A DNA stretch of 64,000 nt from Pseudoalteromonas rubra (GTDB taxonomy: Bacteria > Pseudomonadota > Gammaproteobacteria > Enterobacterales > Alteromonadaceae), in contig NZ_CP013611.1 in the NCBI RefSeq assembly GCF_001482385.1, forward strand, positions 2,666,001 to 2,730,000. The letters run 5' to 3'. Below, piece by piece: positions 55,921 to 64,000 of this stretch. Position 1 is the first letter of the stretch, and each line of letters begins with the position of its first letter. The notes beneath the pieces were generated by a model that was given only the letters and a program-made list of their open reading frames with translations, was not told the DNA's origin and searched no databases. The position numbers and the translations under genes are program-made.

Positions 55921-57186
55921 ATGCCAGTCAGAATTGTTCTCCTACTGTTAACCCTGAACTTACTCAGCGGTTGCCAATCTACCCGCTCAGAGCTCGCCCC
56001 GGAAGAACACCTGACTGGTCACAGCACGCCCGTCGCCCATTTTGAACCGGATCGACCTTTGCCTGCACTGCCAACGCCCCATACCAGTGATGACGTCTGG
56101 CAGCGTATTCGCATGCAACTCAGCTTTGCCAGCTCAACTCACCCCAGAGTGCTGAAGCGCGTTAACTGGTATCTGCAACACCCCAAGTATATGCATACCA
56201 TCAGTGATCGCGCCCGGCCGTACTTGTATTATCTGGTGAATGAAGTTGAGCGTCGCGGCCTGCCCATTGAACTGGCCCTGATGCCACTAATAGAGAGCGA
56301 CTTTAACGCCCAGGCCTACTCAGAAAAACATGCCTCCGGGCTATGGCAATTGACACCTTTGATTGCAAAACACTATGGCGTAACCATTAACCCCTGGTTT
56401 GACGGGCGACAAGATCTGCTCCAGTCGACTCAGGCGGCTCTCGATTTTCTGGTGTACCTGCACAAACGCTTTGACGGCGACTGGTATCATGCCATTGCGG
56501 CCTACAATACCGGTGAAGGACGGGTGGCCACCGCCATCGCCCGCAATCGCAAAGCAGGTAAATCCACGGACTTTTTCTCCCTGAGCCTGCCAAAGCAAAC
56601 CCGACACTATGTGCCTAAACTACTGGCGGCGGCCGCCTTGCTGAAACAACAGCGCATGCACTTTCCGGCCATAGACAATCAACCCGCCTTTACCCAACTG
56701 GCTCTGGACAAAGCCGTGATCTTGCCTGACCAACATGACTGGGCAGAGTTAGAAGTTCTCAACCCCGGCTTTCGACGCTTTCCGGTGCTGCTTAACGGAC
56801 CGGGGCATGTGCTGGTGCCCACGGCTCGGGCGAAAGAGTGGCAACTGGCCGCCAATGCGTTTCAGGCACTGCCAGATTCGCGCTGGCAGCAAGTAGTGGT
56901 ACGCCGGGGCGACAGTCTGAGCCGGATCGCCGCGCAACATAATGTGTCTGTCAGTGAGCTGCGCCAGTTTAATCAGCTCAATAGCGATATGATCCGCATT
57001 GGTCAGACGTTACTGTTGCCATCACGCGAAGAAAAACTAGACTACGTGGTTAAGCGCGGTGACAGTTTGTGGCGCATTGCAAAGCAGTTTGGCGTAACGG
57101 TCAAGGACCTGAAGCGCTGGAACCAGCGTGACAATAACCGCCTGCAACTGGGAGAAACACTGGCCATTCACCTCTCCGCGCCCTAA
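55921..57186 (+). CDS. mltD: Membrane-bound lytic murein transglycosylase D
   Basis: A lipoprotein that cuts peptidoglycan glycan strands. From the ATG at 55921 the protein has lipobox LLSGC (Cys at 20), an SLT domain with LPIELALMPLIESDFNAQAY (catalytic Glu), SGLWQLTP and AAYNTGEGRV, and two C-terminal LysM domains (VRRGDSLSRIAAQHNVS, VKRGDSLWRIAKQFGV). The open frame reaches a GTG at 55861, but the later start gives a normal lipoprotein signal. Confidence 0.93.
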   Translation: MPVRIVLLLLTLNLLSGCQSTRSELAPEEHLTGHSTPVAHFEPDRPLPALPTPHTSDDVWQRIRMQLSFASSTHPRVLKRVNWYLQHPKYMHTISDRARPYLYYLVNEVERRGLPIELALMPLIESDFNAQAYSEKHASGLWQLTPLIAKHYGVTINPWFDGRQDLLQSTQAALDFLVYLHKRFDGDWYHAIAAYNTGEGRVATAIARNRKAGKSTDFFSLSLPKQTRHYVPKLLAAAALLKQQRMHFPAIDNQPAFTQLALDKAVILPDQHDWAELEVLNPGFRRFPVLLNGPGHVLVPTARAKEWQLAANAFQALPDSRWQQVVVRRGDSLSRIAAQHNVSVSELRQFNQLNSDMIRIGQTLLLPSREEKLDYVVKRGDSLWRIAKQFGVTVKDLKRWNQRDNNRLQLGETLAIHLSAP

Positions 57187-57211
57187 TTAAACTGTGAAAA
57201 GGACATGTCGC

Positions 57212-58003
57212 ATGACACAACAGGAAACCGCATCAGCAACCCAGAATGACGACCACAACGTGACCACATTGCCAGATCCTGACCAGCAGGACGAGACGCA
57301 TCACGATACACCCAAGCGATTTTTTCAGGGCAAGCAACTGCGACTGTCTCGCTCCAAAATGAATACAGTGCTGGCCTTGTGCGCCATGTTGATCTCAGCC
57401 GCCTCTTTCTATGCCACCTATATGCAAGCGAAAGCCGCACAGGAGCAGGTAGCCGCGGCAGAGCGGCAACTGGAAGCCGAAACCTGGCCCTGGCTGCAAT
57501 TCAACTACAGCAACTTTGATCTTGAGTCCGAGCGACCCAGGATCACCATAGGTATCCTCAACTCAGGCACCGGCCCGGCCCTGATAAAATGGGTGCAATA
57601 CCATTACCAGGGTCAGGCCTATGACTCGATCATCGCCCTGTTTGATGCCTGTTGTAATATCAGTGCGTATCGTGACGCACTCGACAGCGCGCAGCAGGAC
57701 GACAGTGAAGTCAACGTACTGGCCAAATTTGGCTGGTACATTACCAGCCGAGCCGAACACTCGCTGCTTGCGGATGGTGCTTCACTGCCTTTGTTTACCA
57801 TGCAAAAAAGCAACTTTAACAACCACTTATGGGATGAAATAGACGATATGTCTGAACAAGTAGAGGTCTATACCTGTTATTGCTCACTGCTGGATCAATG
57901 CTATATTTCTACTGTCAACTCACATGTATCCCCGGTTTCCGATTGCACCGCAGGCAAGCTGACACTCGCACAACGGGATAATTCATCCACAACGGAGCAT
58001 TAA
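57212..58003 (+). CDS. Single-TM protein of unknown function
   Basis: I do not recognise the family. From the ATG at 57212 (AAAAGGA nine bases before it), a polar N-terminal ~55 residues lead to one hydrophobic segment (NTVLALCAMLISAASFYATY), a short helical stretch (AKAAQEQVAAAERQLEA), then a beta-rich domain to the end with several Cys (FDACCN, TCYCSLLDQCY). The layout resembles bacterial membrane proteins with an extracytoplasmic or cytoplasmic beta domain. A longer GTG start at 57194 is possible. It follows mltD by 25 bp and ends 5 bp before the lysozyme-like gene. Confidence 0.65.
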   Translation: MTQQETASATQNDDHNVTTLPDPDQQDETHHDTPKRFFQGKQLRLSRSKMNTVLALCAMLISAASFYATYMQAKAAQEQVAAAERQLEAETWPWLQFNYSNFDLESERPRITIGILNSGTGPALIKWVQYHYQGQAYDSIIALFDACCNISAYRDALDSAQQDDSEVNVLAKFGWYITSRAEHSLLADGASLPLFTMQKSNFNNHLWDEIDDMSEQVEVYTCYCSLLDQCYISTVNSHVSPVSDCTAGKLTLAQRDNSSTTEH

Positions 58004-58008
58004 CGGGT

Positions 58009-58665
58009 TTGCTAAAACGTCTTTTATCTAAACATCGCACGTCGTCACCTGCCGTAAAGCACATTTGCCACTTTGAAGGCGTGATCGACCACTTATATTT
58101 AGATACCCGGGGCAACCCCACCATAGGTGCAGGCTTTCATGTCGTCAGCCAGGATGCCTTTACCCGGCTTAGCTTACGGGACAAACGCACCAACAAGCCC
58201 GCCAGCAGGGCGCAAAAACAGCAGGAGTACGATACATTAAAGCGCCTGCCCGCCGGGAAAACAGCCCGCTGGTATGCGCAACATTGTACCTTGCACCTGC
58301 CGCACAGTGAGAGTATGCGCCTGCTTGAGCAACAGCTCAGTACTTTTGAGCAAGAACTGACACGCCTGTTCAGCCCCCAAAATGGCTATACCCGCTCCTA
58401 CCAGCAACTCCCGGACAGTGTTCGGCTTGCTTTACTGGACCTGGCATATAATCTGGGCACACCCAACCTCAGCAGCCGCTGGCCCAAACTCTTAGCCACC
58501 TTGAAACAAGAAGACTGGCGACAGGCTGCGGATGAATGCGCACGTAAACACGTGAGTAAAGCGCGTAACCAGGCCACCCGGCAGTTGTTTATACAAGCTG
58601 CCAGCAACGATAACCTGATAGCCAGACTGTTCCGCCGGCTGTGGAGCAAGCTGTGCCGCTCGTGA
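58009..58665 (+). CDS. T4-type lysozyme-like protein (GH24)
   Basis: The 218-aa product shows the GH24 catalytic spacing: Glu in HFEG, Asp nine residues on in YLD, and Thr six residues further in NPTIGAG, as in T4 lysozyme (Glu11, Asp20, Thr26). LLDLAYNLGTPNL in the second half also fits. No signal peptide is visible and the start is a TTG with only GGAG 12 bases upstream. Surrounding genes are not phage genes. It could be a domesticated lysozyme; export is unclear. Confidence 0.75.
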   Translation: MLKRLLSKHRTSSPAVKHICHFEGVIDHLYLDTRGNPTIGAGFHVVSQDAFTRLSLRDKRTNKPASRAQKQQEYDTLKRLPAGKTARWYAQHCTLHLPHSESMRLLEQQLSTFEQELTRLFSPQNGYTRSYQQLPDSVRLALLDLAYNLGTPNLSSRWPKLLATLKQEDWRQAADECARKHVSKARNQATRQLFIQAASNDNLIARLFRRLWSKLCRS

Positions 58666-59705
58666 CGCTGGCCGATCTGTTTTTTCGTTTTAATGCCATC
58701 GGATTGCTACTTGCCCTGATGCTGTTTAACTGGCCCAGATTGAACCAGGCTGAGCGCTCCCTCAGCGCCGCACTGGCGCTCTGCCTGAGCCTGTTTTTGC
58801 TTCTCACTCAACCTCTGCCCGAGTGGCGGTTTAACCCACTTCGTAACCTGTTTCTCGCAGGGACCGAGCTATTGCCACTGATGCTCTGCGCATCAGCCTG
58901 GTACCTGATCAACCAACGCGTACCGAACTGGCTGAACAAACCCAGTGGGCGCTGGCTGCTTGGCGGATCCCTGCTGGCCAATAGCAGCGTCTTTCTGCTC
59001 TACGGCAGCGATACCCATTGGCACACGGTGATGCACCTGCTCAGTGCGCTGGCGATGTGTGCCACTTTGTATTACTGCCTGGCTAATTTTAATGATGATC
59101 TGGTCAATCACCGCCGTCACCTGAGGCTGATTTTAGCGACCTTTGCCCTGTTACACTGCTTGTTGCTGGTCGGCTTTGAGCTCAGCGCCAGCCTGATCCG
59201 GCGCGACCCGCTCTTCCTGCTGGCGAATGCGGTGCTGGTGTTTTGTTTATTGCTGCTGATGACCTGTTTGTCACGTGCATCACGTGTGCCTCGCCAGGAA
59301 AGCGCACAAGCTGACACCCAGCCTGTCCCGGTAAAATGGCAAAGTACCTATCAGGCGCTGAACACCTTACTTGAACAAGGCATCTATCGTGAGCCAGAGC
59401 TGACCATAGGGACGCTTGCCGAGCACCTGGCTATCCCTCCTCACCAGTTACGTGTACTGATCAATCAACAGCTTGGCTTCAATAACTTCTCACAGTTTGT
59501 TAATCAGCATCGTCTGGCGTATGCCGCAGAACAACTGAGAGATGTGGCAAAGGCTCGCACAGCCATTCTGAGTATCGCCTTTGAGGCAGGGTTTAATTCG
59601 ATTGGCCCGTTTAATCGGGCCTTTAAGCAGGTTTATCAGCTCACCCCGGGGGAATACCGCAAGCAAGCCCTTAATCAGCCGCAGATAAGCGAAAAGACTC
59701 TATAG
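58641..59705 (+). CDS. Membrane AraC-type regulator
   Basis: The 354-aa product has about six to seven hydrophobic segments (to about residue 215) and a C-terminal AraC HTH domain: LTIGTLAEHLAIPPHQLRVL, GFNNFSQFVNQHRL, ILSIAFEAGFNSIGPFNRAF and LTPGEYRKQ. The frame starts at a GTG inside the lysozyme gene (25-bp overlap); nearby GTG codons at 58653 and 58662 are alternatives. The target is unknown. Confidence 0.82.
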   Translation: MEQAVPLVTLADLFFRFNAIGLLLALMLFNWPRLNQAERSLSAALALCLSLFLLLTQPLPEWRFNPLRNLFLAGTELLPLMLCASAWYLINQRVPNWLNKPSGRWLLGGSLLANSSVFLLYGSDTHWHTVMHLLSALAMCATLYYCLANFNDDLVNHRRHLRLILATFALLHCLLLVGFELSASLIRRDPLFLLANAVLVFCLLLLMTCLSRASRVPRQESAQADTQPVPVKWQSTYQALNTLLEQGIYREPELTIGTLAEHLAIPPHQLRVLINQQLGFNNFSQFVNQHRLAYAAEQLRDVAKARTAILSIAFEAGFNSIGPFNRAFKQVYQLTPGEYRKQALNQPQISEKTL

Positions 59706-60201
59706 GCTGATAGATCAGCCCCTGAGTATCACAACGATACGAATGATAAAGATGAAACTGAGTGACCGACAGAGTAAACGGGGTCATTGGCGCATCTACT
59801 CTGGGCTCAGGTTTATGTCCTCGAAACAAAGTGATGTGCGGCGAGAAAGGCAAGCGATCGCAATGCAGCCCCAGCTCGGTGCCTAAAGCCCGTAACGGCT
59901 CAGCCAGCGCACGCAGCTGTGATGGCACCGACTCGGGGTGTAAATAGAAGATCCCCTTACCCGACCAATAGCCTATATGGGCAAAGGTGAGGGTAAACTC
60001 AGGGACCTGCAATTGACGGGCAAACGCCACCAACTCGGCGTCATGCTGCGTCTCAACCTGACCTAAAAAAGCCAGGGTCAGATGCCAGTTTTCCGGCTTA
60101 GTCGGGGCTTTGCTGGCACTCACCTGTGTGCGCAGCCAAGCAGCAATCTGCGCCTGACTGGGCTTATCGACTTCAATGCCAAAAAACAGGCGTTTTGTCA
60201 T
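59671..60201 (-). CDS. thpR: RNA 2',3'-cyclic phosphodiesterase ThpR (LigT)
   Basis: A 2H phosphoesterase with the two signature motifs, WHLTLAFLG near residue 43 and PHITLFRG near 127. The 176-aa length is normal. The family hydrolyses 2',3'-cyclic phosphates on RNA. Its 3' end overlaps the 3' end of the convergent AraC gene by 35 bp. Confidence 0.9.
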   Translation of the reverse strand: MTKRLFFGIEVDKPSQAQIAAWLRTQVSASKAPTKPENWHLTLAFLGQVETQHDAELVAFARQLQVPEFTLTFAHIGYWSGKGIFYLHPESVPSQLRALAEPLRALGTELGLHCDRLPFSPHITLFRGHKPEPRVDAPMTPFTLSVTQFHLYHSYRCDTQGLIYQPIESFRLSAAD

Positions 60202-60274
60202 AGGTTACTCCCGGTTGTTAGCCTGAGTATCGTTCAAAACCGGGGTTTTCCCAACCTCATGTGTCGCTGGCCAT

Positions 60275-61003
60275 TTACTGAGCCCGGGCATAACGGCGCT
60301 CAATAAACAAGCCAAGCAGGCCCGCGACAAACAACACCATCCCGATGAACTGCATCCAGTCATTGCCCGCACGCGGTACACTGCGTCCCTGATCTGCCTT
60401 CAGTTCAAAGTAGCGACGCCCATTGTCGAGCGGTTGCACAAAGGCACTGCCACGATACTCAAAACTGAAAAACAATTCAGGTGCACGACGTTTTTGGTAC
60501 ATCAGTCGTAATGCATCAAAGTCCTCCCGGCTTGCCGTTTCAGCTTCACTGACATAGCGCGACCAGCGAGTATAAAGGTCCAGCGGCTCTCCCTCACGCA
60601 ATTCACCATAAGAAAAGTACTCATACTGATGCTCCGGCAGAAAAATCGTCCGATAGCCGCTGTAAAACAGCGCACAGCCCAGTGAAATACATATCAGCGC
60701 CATCATCAACCAGCTGCGTCTGCGCGCCAGCCGGTGTTTATCCAAATTCTGATACCAGGCCTCAATATCCGGGATCTGCGTGAGATGCTGCCTGTCTCCG
60801 TGCGCCATCAGCCCAGCCATAAAACTGTCCAGATCCAGTTGCAGTGCTGCCAGCAGTTTTCTGAACACGTCATTCGACGGTATAGAATGGTCGTTCTCCA
60901 GTTTCGATAAATAGCTCTGCTCTACTGTCATTTGTGTTGCCAGTTGAGGCTGACTCAATGCCTGTTGTTGTCTTAATTGTTTGATGTATTGTCCGAGTGT
61001 CAT
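60275..61003 (-). CDS. XRE-family regulator with two membrane helices
   Basis: The first ~65 residues form an HTH_3 domain (LGQYIKQLRQQQALSQPQLA, VEQSYLSKLENDHSIPSNDV). Two hydrophobic segments follow (about 98-116, and 212-232 near the C-terminus), with a beta-rich stretch in between. The layout suggests membrane-anchored sensing. Partner genes are not evident. The upstream gap 61004-61290 holds no recognisable gene. Confidence 0.78.
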   Translation of the reverse strand: MTLGQYIKQLRQQQALSQPQLATQMTVEQSYLSKLENDHSIPSNDVFRKLLAALQLDLDSFMAGLMAHGDRQHLTQIPDIEAWYQNLDKHRLARRRSWLMMALICISLGCALFYSGYRTIFLPEHQYEYFSYGELREGEPLDLYTRWSRYVSEAETASREDFDALRLMYQKRRAPELFFSFEYRGSAFVQPLDNGRRYFELKADQGRSVPRAGNDWMQFIGMVLFVAGLLGLFIERRYARAQ

Positions 61004-61290
61004 GACCAGGTCCTTATGTTGTTAGAATTGTGGCCAGTCTTGGTAAGTCATGGATTAATAACAAGATGAATATCCAAGCATACGCAGGAATACCGCACCA
61101 TACCAGCCTCAGGCGACACAGCGGCCAGGGAAAATAGACGAAAACCGTCGAAAAAGTCGCCTGACATTGCACACGTTATCGCTGCATTCACCTGTCATTT
61201 TTACTTTCGGCCAGCATTTTTCATTTTAAGTAAGATTTAAAAGCATATTTATCAGATAGTTAAATGAATTTACCGCGTTAAGGAAAGAAA

Positions 61291-62595
61291 ATGAAATCCC
61301 TCATTAGTGTGCTGATTTTAGTGATCACAACGGTCCTGCTCTATTTCGGCTGGCCCGTTTATCAGTTTTTTGCTTTTAATCTGCAAAAGGTGCCAGTGCT
61401 GGCCTCGGCCACACCACTGCCCGCTGGTCCGCTGCCCTATCAGGCAGATCATGCGCCCGGGCATGCAACATTCGCCACCAGGGCCGAAGCCATACTCAAC
61501 ACAGTCCGGGCAAAAAGCAATGCACCCGGGATCTCGGCAGCCGTGGCCCATCAGGGGCAAATTGTCTGGCAGGGCGCTTTGGGCTATGCCGATATTGCGA
61601 CACACACGGCGCTGACGCCAGAGCATCAGTTTCGCATTGGCAGTACCTCCAAAGCGGTGACTGCCACATTGATGGCAAAACTCATGCAAACTCAGGGCTT
61701 TCAGCTGGATACTCCCCTAAGCGACAGCCTGACACCGCTGCCGAACCCGGCCTGGCGAGATATTACGGCGCGCCATCTGGCATCGCACAGTGCCGGGTTA
61801 CCCCATTACAAAGGCAACGAAGACCTGCTGGGGTTTTATCATTCACTCAGCCTGAGCCAGCAATTTGACCGTGTACAGGATGCCGTGGCCTTGTTTGATG
61901 AAGGCCCGCTGCGCTCGGCGCCGGGCGACGCCTTTTATTACTCCAGTTATGGCACAGTGCTGCTGAGTGCAGTCCTGGCGCAGCATGCGCAACGCCCTTA
62001 CCTGGATTTATTGCAGCACTATATATTCAAGCCGCTGGGCATGACACGCAGCGGGGCTGAGTCAGTCGCAGATAAGCTGGCCACCTTTTACTTTAACCGC
62101 CGGGGACAGGATACGCAGTATATTCCGTGGCGCGCCGTGAATCTCAGTCATCGCCTGGCTGGGGGCGGTTTGATAAGCACACCGGGCGATCTGGTACGAC
62201 TGGGCAGTGGTTATCTTGACCCCAGCTATTTACACACCGACATACGTGCACAGATCTGGACGCCACAGCGCCTTAATCACGGCGAAGTGAATCCGCAAAA
62301 CTATGCGCTGGGATGGCGTCGTCATGAGTACCAGCCTGACGATACCCCCTTATTTACCTACTATCACCACGGTGGTGTATCAAGGGGCTCGCAAAGTATG
62401 TTGATTGTGGTGCCTGAGCACCAGCTCAGCGTAGCGGTCAATATCAACAGTAAAACCAAGCCATTCAGGACCTTTGGTCAGGCGTCTCTGTTACTGGCGG
62501 ATGCTTATGTGCAACTGACAGCGCAGGCTCAGCGTGATGTGCCCGACAACCCGCTCAGCGCCGCCTCCAGTACTGCGTCTTTACCGGCAAAGTAA
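61291..62595 (+). CDS. Serine hydrolase, beta-lactamase/D-Ala-D-Ala carboxypeptidase fold, membrane anchored
   Basis: The 434-aa product has an N-terminal hydrophobic anchor (residues 3-25) and the S12 motifs IGSTSKAVTATL (SxxK near residue 116), YYSSYGTVLL (YxS variant of YxN) and HHGGVSRGSQS (HGG in place of KTG). AAGGAAAG before the ATG supports the start. The real substrate is unknown. Its 3' end overlaps the convergent protease gene by 67 bp. Confidence 0.85.
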   Translation: MKSLISVLILVITTVLLYFGWPVYQFFAFNLQKVPVLASATPLPAGPLPYQADHAPGHATFATRAEAILNTVRAKSNAPGISAAVAHQGQIVWQGALGYADIATHTALTPEHQFRIGSTSKAVTATLMAKLMQTQGFQLDTPLSDSLTPLPNPAWRDITARHLASHSAGLPHYKGNEDLLGFYHSLSLSQQFDRVQDAVALFDEGPLRSAPGDAFYYSSYGTVLLSAVLAQHAQRPYLDLLQHYIFKPLGMTRSGAESVADKLATFYFNRRGQDTQYIPWRAVNLSHRLAGGGLISTPGDLVRLGSGYLDPSYLHTDIRAQIWTPQRLNHGEVNPQNYALGWRRHEYQPDDTPLFTYYHHGGVSRGSQSMLIVVPEHQLSVAVNINSKTKPFRTFGQASLLLADAYVQLTAQAQRDVPDNPLSAASSTASLPAK

Positions 62596-64000
62596 TCCTT
62601 GGCCGTCAAAGCAACTGGCAGGTCCGGCGCCACCCATATCCGACTGTCCTCTGCAGCACTCTGTTGATGAAACTGCGACGAGATCACACCAATTTGGCCA
62701 CTGTAAGGCAAAGTAAACCAGCCTGCCTCGCCGATGGCGTTAGGCCGGGTGCCCGAAGGTTCGCCGACCACAACCGCGCTGGTCAGCTTGCTGATCCCCA
62801 TTAGCAGATCATGGCCAGCCGAAAAAGTGTTACGCCCTGTCAGGATCATCAACTTGCCATTTGGTTTGAGTGCCTCAAACAGCACCGCCGTGGCGATGGT
62901 GCTGGGCAATAAAAAACCATTCCCCCCGCTGTTATCGCGCAGATCCAAAATAAAGTGCTCGGCTTGCCCGGCCAGTAAACGCTCGCGCAGCTGCTGATTA
63001 AAGGCATCCAGCGACACATCCTGGCGTTCATGCACGGCATTAAAGTTCACGTATAATGCCTTGTGATCGGACAATAATTTTGACCAGTAAGGACCTGATT
63101 GCGGGTGCTGACGCGGCAGCTCAGGAAAACCATTAAACTGCATGGTGCGTGGGGTCAGCGCCAGCTGCTGTGCTTGCTGGTCATGGCCACGGACTGTCAC
63201 GGCAATTTCATTGGTGTGTTCAATGATCCCCAGCCCCTGCAATACCGGGGCAAGACTCAAATAATAAGGTCCCAGCCAGGCTTGCTGCATATTGTTGTCT
63301 CGCGGGTTGACCTCCCCCGTTTTTGCCAACGCCTGTAACGCCGGTGTGTTGCCTATGGTCAAAACCTGCATGCCGACGAGGTGCTGATAGTTTGGGTCAG
63401 CCGCCACAATAAACAACCCTTCTTCAAACAGATAGAACTGCACAGGCAGCTGCTGATAATTACCCGCCTTACCCCATGCCGGGATGATAAAGTTATGGCC
63501 ATTTTCCAGCATACCGAGCAGCTGCATCAGCTCAAATACGACTTGCTGATCGCGCAAAGTGGGGATGCGTTTATCAATTTGCGCCACTTTGTGCGCAAAG
63601 GCCTGCTCACTCATGCGATGAAAGGCCGACACATGCAAACGTCGGATCTCCGCAGCCAGATAATGTAGATCATGGCGCCAGCGCGCATCTCTGTCCAATT
63701 CTGCGGCGGGCTCAGCCCCTACTAAGCGGCGATAGTCGGCGTCTTGTGCAAATGCGGCAAAATGTGGATTCGGCGTGCGGCTAAGCACACTACGACCCAT
63801 CAGCGAGGGTTTATCATCCCAGCGCGCCTGGAGCGCTCGCTCCAACCACACCATGGCATTGCGCTTGTCTTTGAGCGCACCATAGAGTTCCGCCAGGGTC
63901 ATCATCATATCATTGGGGTTATCATGCCATTTCGGCAAACGTTGCAGCCGCACGCCCAACTGCAATGCCCTTTTTAGTGGCGCAATGGCATCCTGCCAAC
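62529..64000 (-). CDS. S41-family peptidase with TPR-like N-terminus (5' end beyond the window)
   Basis: The frame continues without a stop to the right edge, so the start lies outside. The visible part begins with a TPR-like segment (LAELYGALKDKRNAMVWLER), then a domain with LENGHNFIIP, and an S41/tail-specific protease core with FILDLRDNSGGNGFLLP and the catalytic NTFSAGHDLLMG (Ser). The substrate is unknown. The gene overlaps the convergent S12 gene at its 3' end. Confidence 0.82.
   Translation of the reverse strand, partial: WQDAIAPLKRALQLGVRLQRLPKWHDNPNDMMMTLAELYGALKDKRNAMVWLERALQARWDDKPSLMGRSVLSRTPNPHFAAFAQDADYRRLVGAEPAAELDRDARWRHDLHYLAAEIRRLHVSAFHRMSEQAFAHKVAQIDKRIPTLRDQQVVFELMQLLGMLENGHNFIIPAWGKAGNYQQLPVQFYLFEEGLFIVAADPNYQHLVGMQVLTIGNTPALQALAKTGEVNPRDNNMQQAWLGPYYLSLAPVLQGLGIIEHTNEIAVTVRGHDQQAQQLALTPRTMQFNGFPELPRQHPQSGPYWSKLLSDHKALYVNFNAVHERQDVSLDAFNQQLRERLLAGQAEHFILDLRDNSGGNGFLLPSTIATAVLFEALKPNGKLMILTGRNTFSAGHDLLMGISKLTSAVVVGEPSGTRPNAIGEAGWFTLPYSGQIGVISSQFHQQSAAEDSRIWVAPDLPVALTAKDYFAGKDAVLEAALSGLSGTSR

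Overview
The window looks like a chromosomal segment of a marine gammaproteobacterium, most probably Pseudoalteromonas or a close Alteromonadales relative. This is inferred from the gene mix (two-component propeller kinase, CadC-like regulator, secreted subtilase with PKD and chitin-binding modules, many AraC/LytTR regulators, a DUF6482-like protein) and from the protein styles. No rRNA, tRNA or CRISPR array was seen.

Region by region. (1) 1-8432: RsgA-type GTPase, an unusual response regulator, a membrane coiled-coil protein, a large propeller-type sensor kinase and an AzlCD amino-acid exporter pair. (2) 8600-16292: a secreted-protein region. A 106-aa secreted protein is a free-standing version of the last domain of the 1184-aa repeat protein that follows. 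After a strong terminator come a decayed M1 aminopeptidase fragment, a subtilase, and an hxlR/MBL-fold gene pair that one deletion has fused head to head. (3) 16411-30240: metabolic and regulatory genes (NAD-binding epimerase-like protein, AraC regulator, DMT transporter, esterase, Ohr, CadC-like regulator), then a putative MACPF-like pore-forming protein. About 500 bp of its 3' end is duplicated upstream and joined to a SnoaL-like fragment. A class C beta-lactamase-fold hydrolase follows.

(4) 30418-46972: a complete Tn7-type transposon inserted just downstream of glmS. It begins TGTGGG and ends CCCACA, is flanked by a 5-bp duplication TTTAG, carries three TnsB-type repeats at each end, and encodes TnsA, B, C, D and E. 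Its 8-kb AT-rich cargo carries a HerA-type translocase and a NurA-type nuclease in one operon, two different D12-class adenine methyltransferases (one with a C-terminal HTH-like tail and a perfect inverted repeat at its own 5' end), a PUA/EVE-like sensor-type protein, and a two-TM partner protein. I read this as a candidate methylation-coupled genome-defence system. It is the most interesting part of the window.

(5) 46998-49620: glmS and an upstream DeoR-family regulator with a likely autoregulatory operator. (6) 49955-53869: a membrane LytTR regulator and a TonB-dependent-receptor-like protein, separated by an IS5-family (IS903-like) element. (7) 53954-64000: ordinary chromosomal genes (aspartic protease, YbaK-like deacylase, DUF6482-like protein, MltD, a T4-type lysozyme homologue, membrane AraC, ThpR, a membrane XRE regulator, a beta-lactamase-fold hydrolase and an S41 protease cut by the window edge). 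Genes here are tightly packed, with several overlapping ends.
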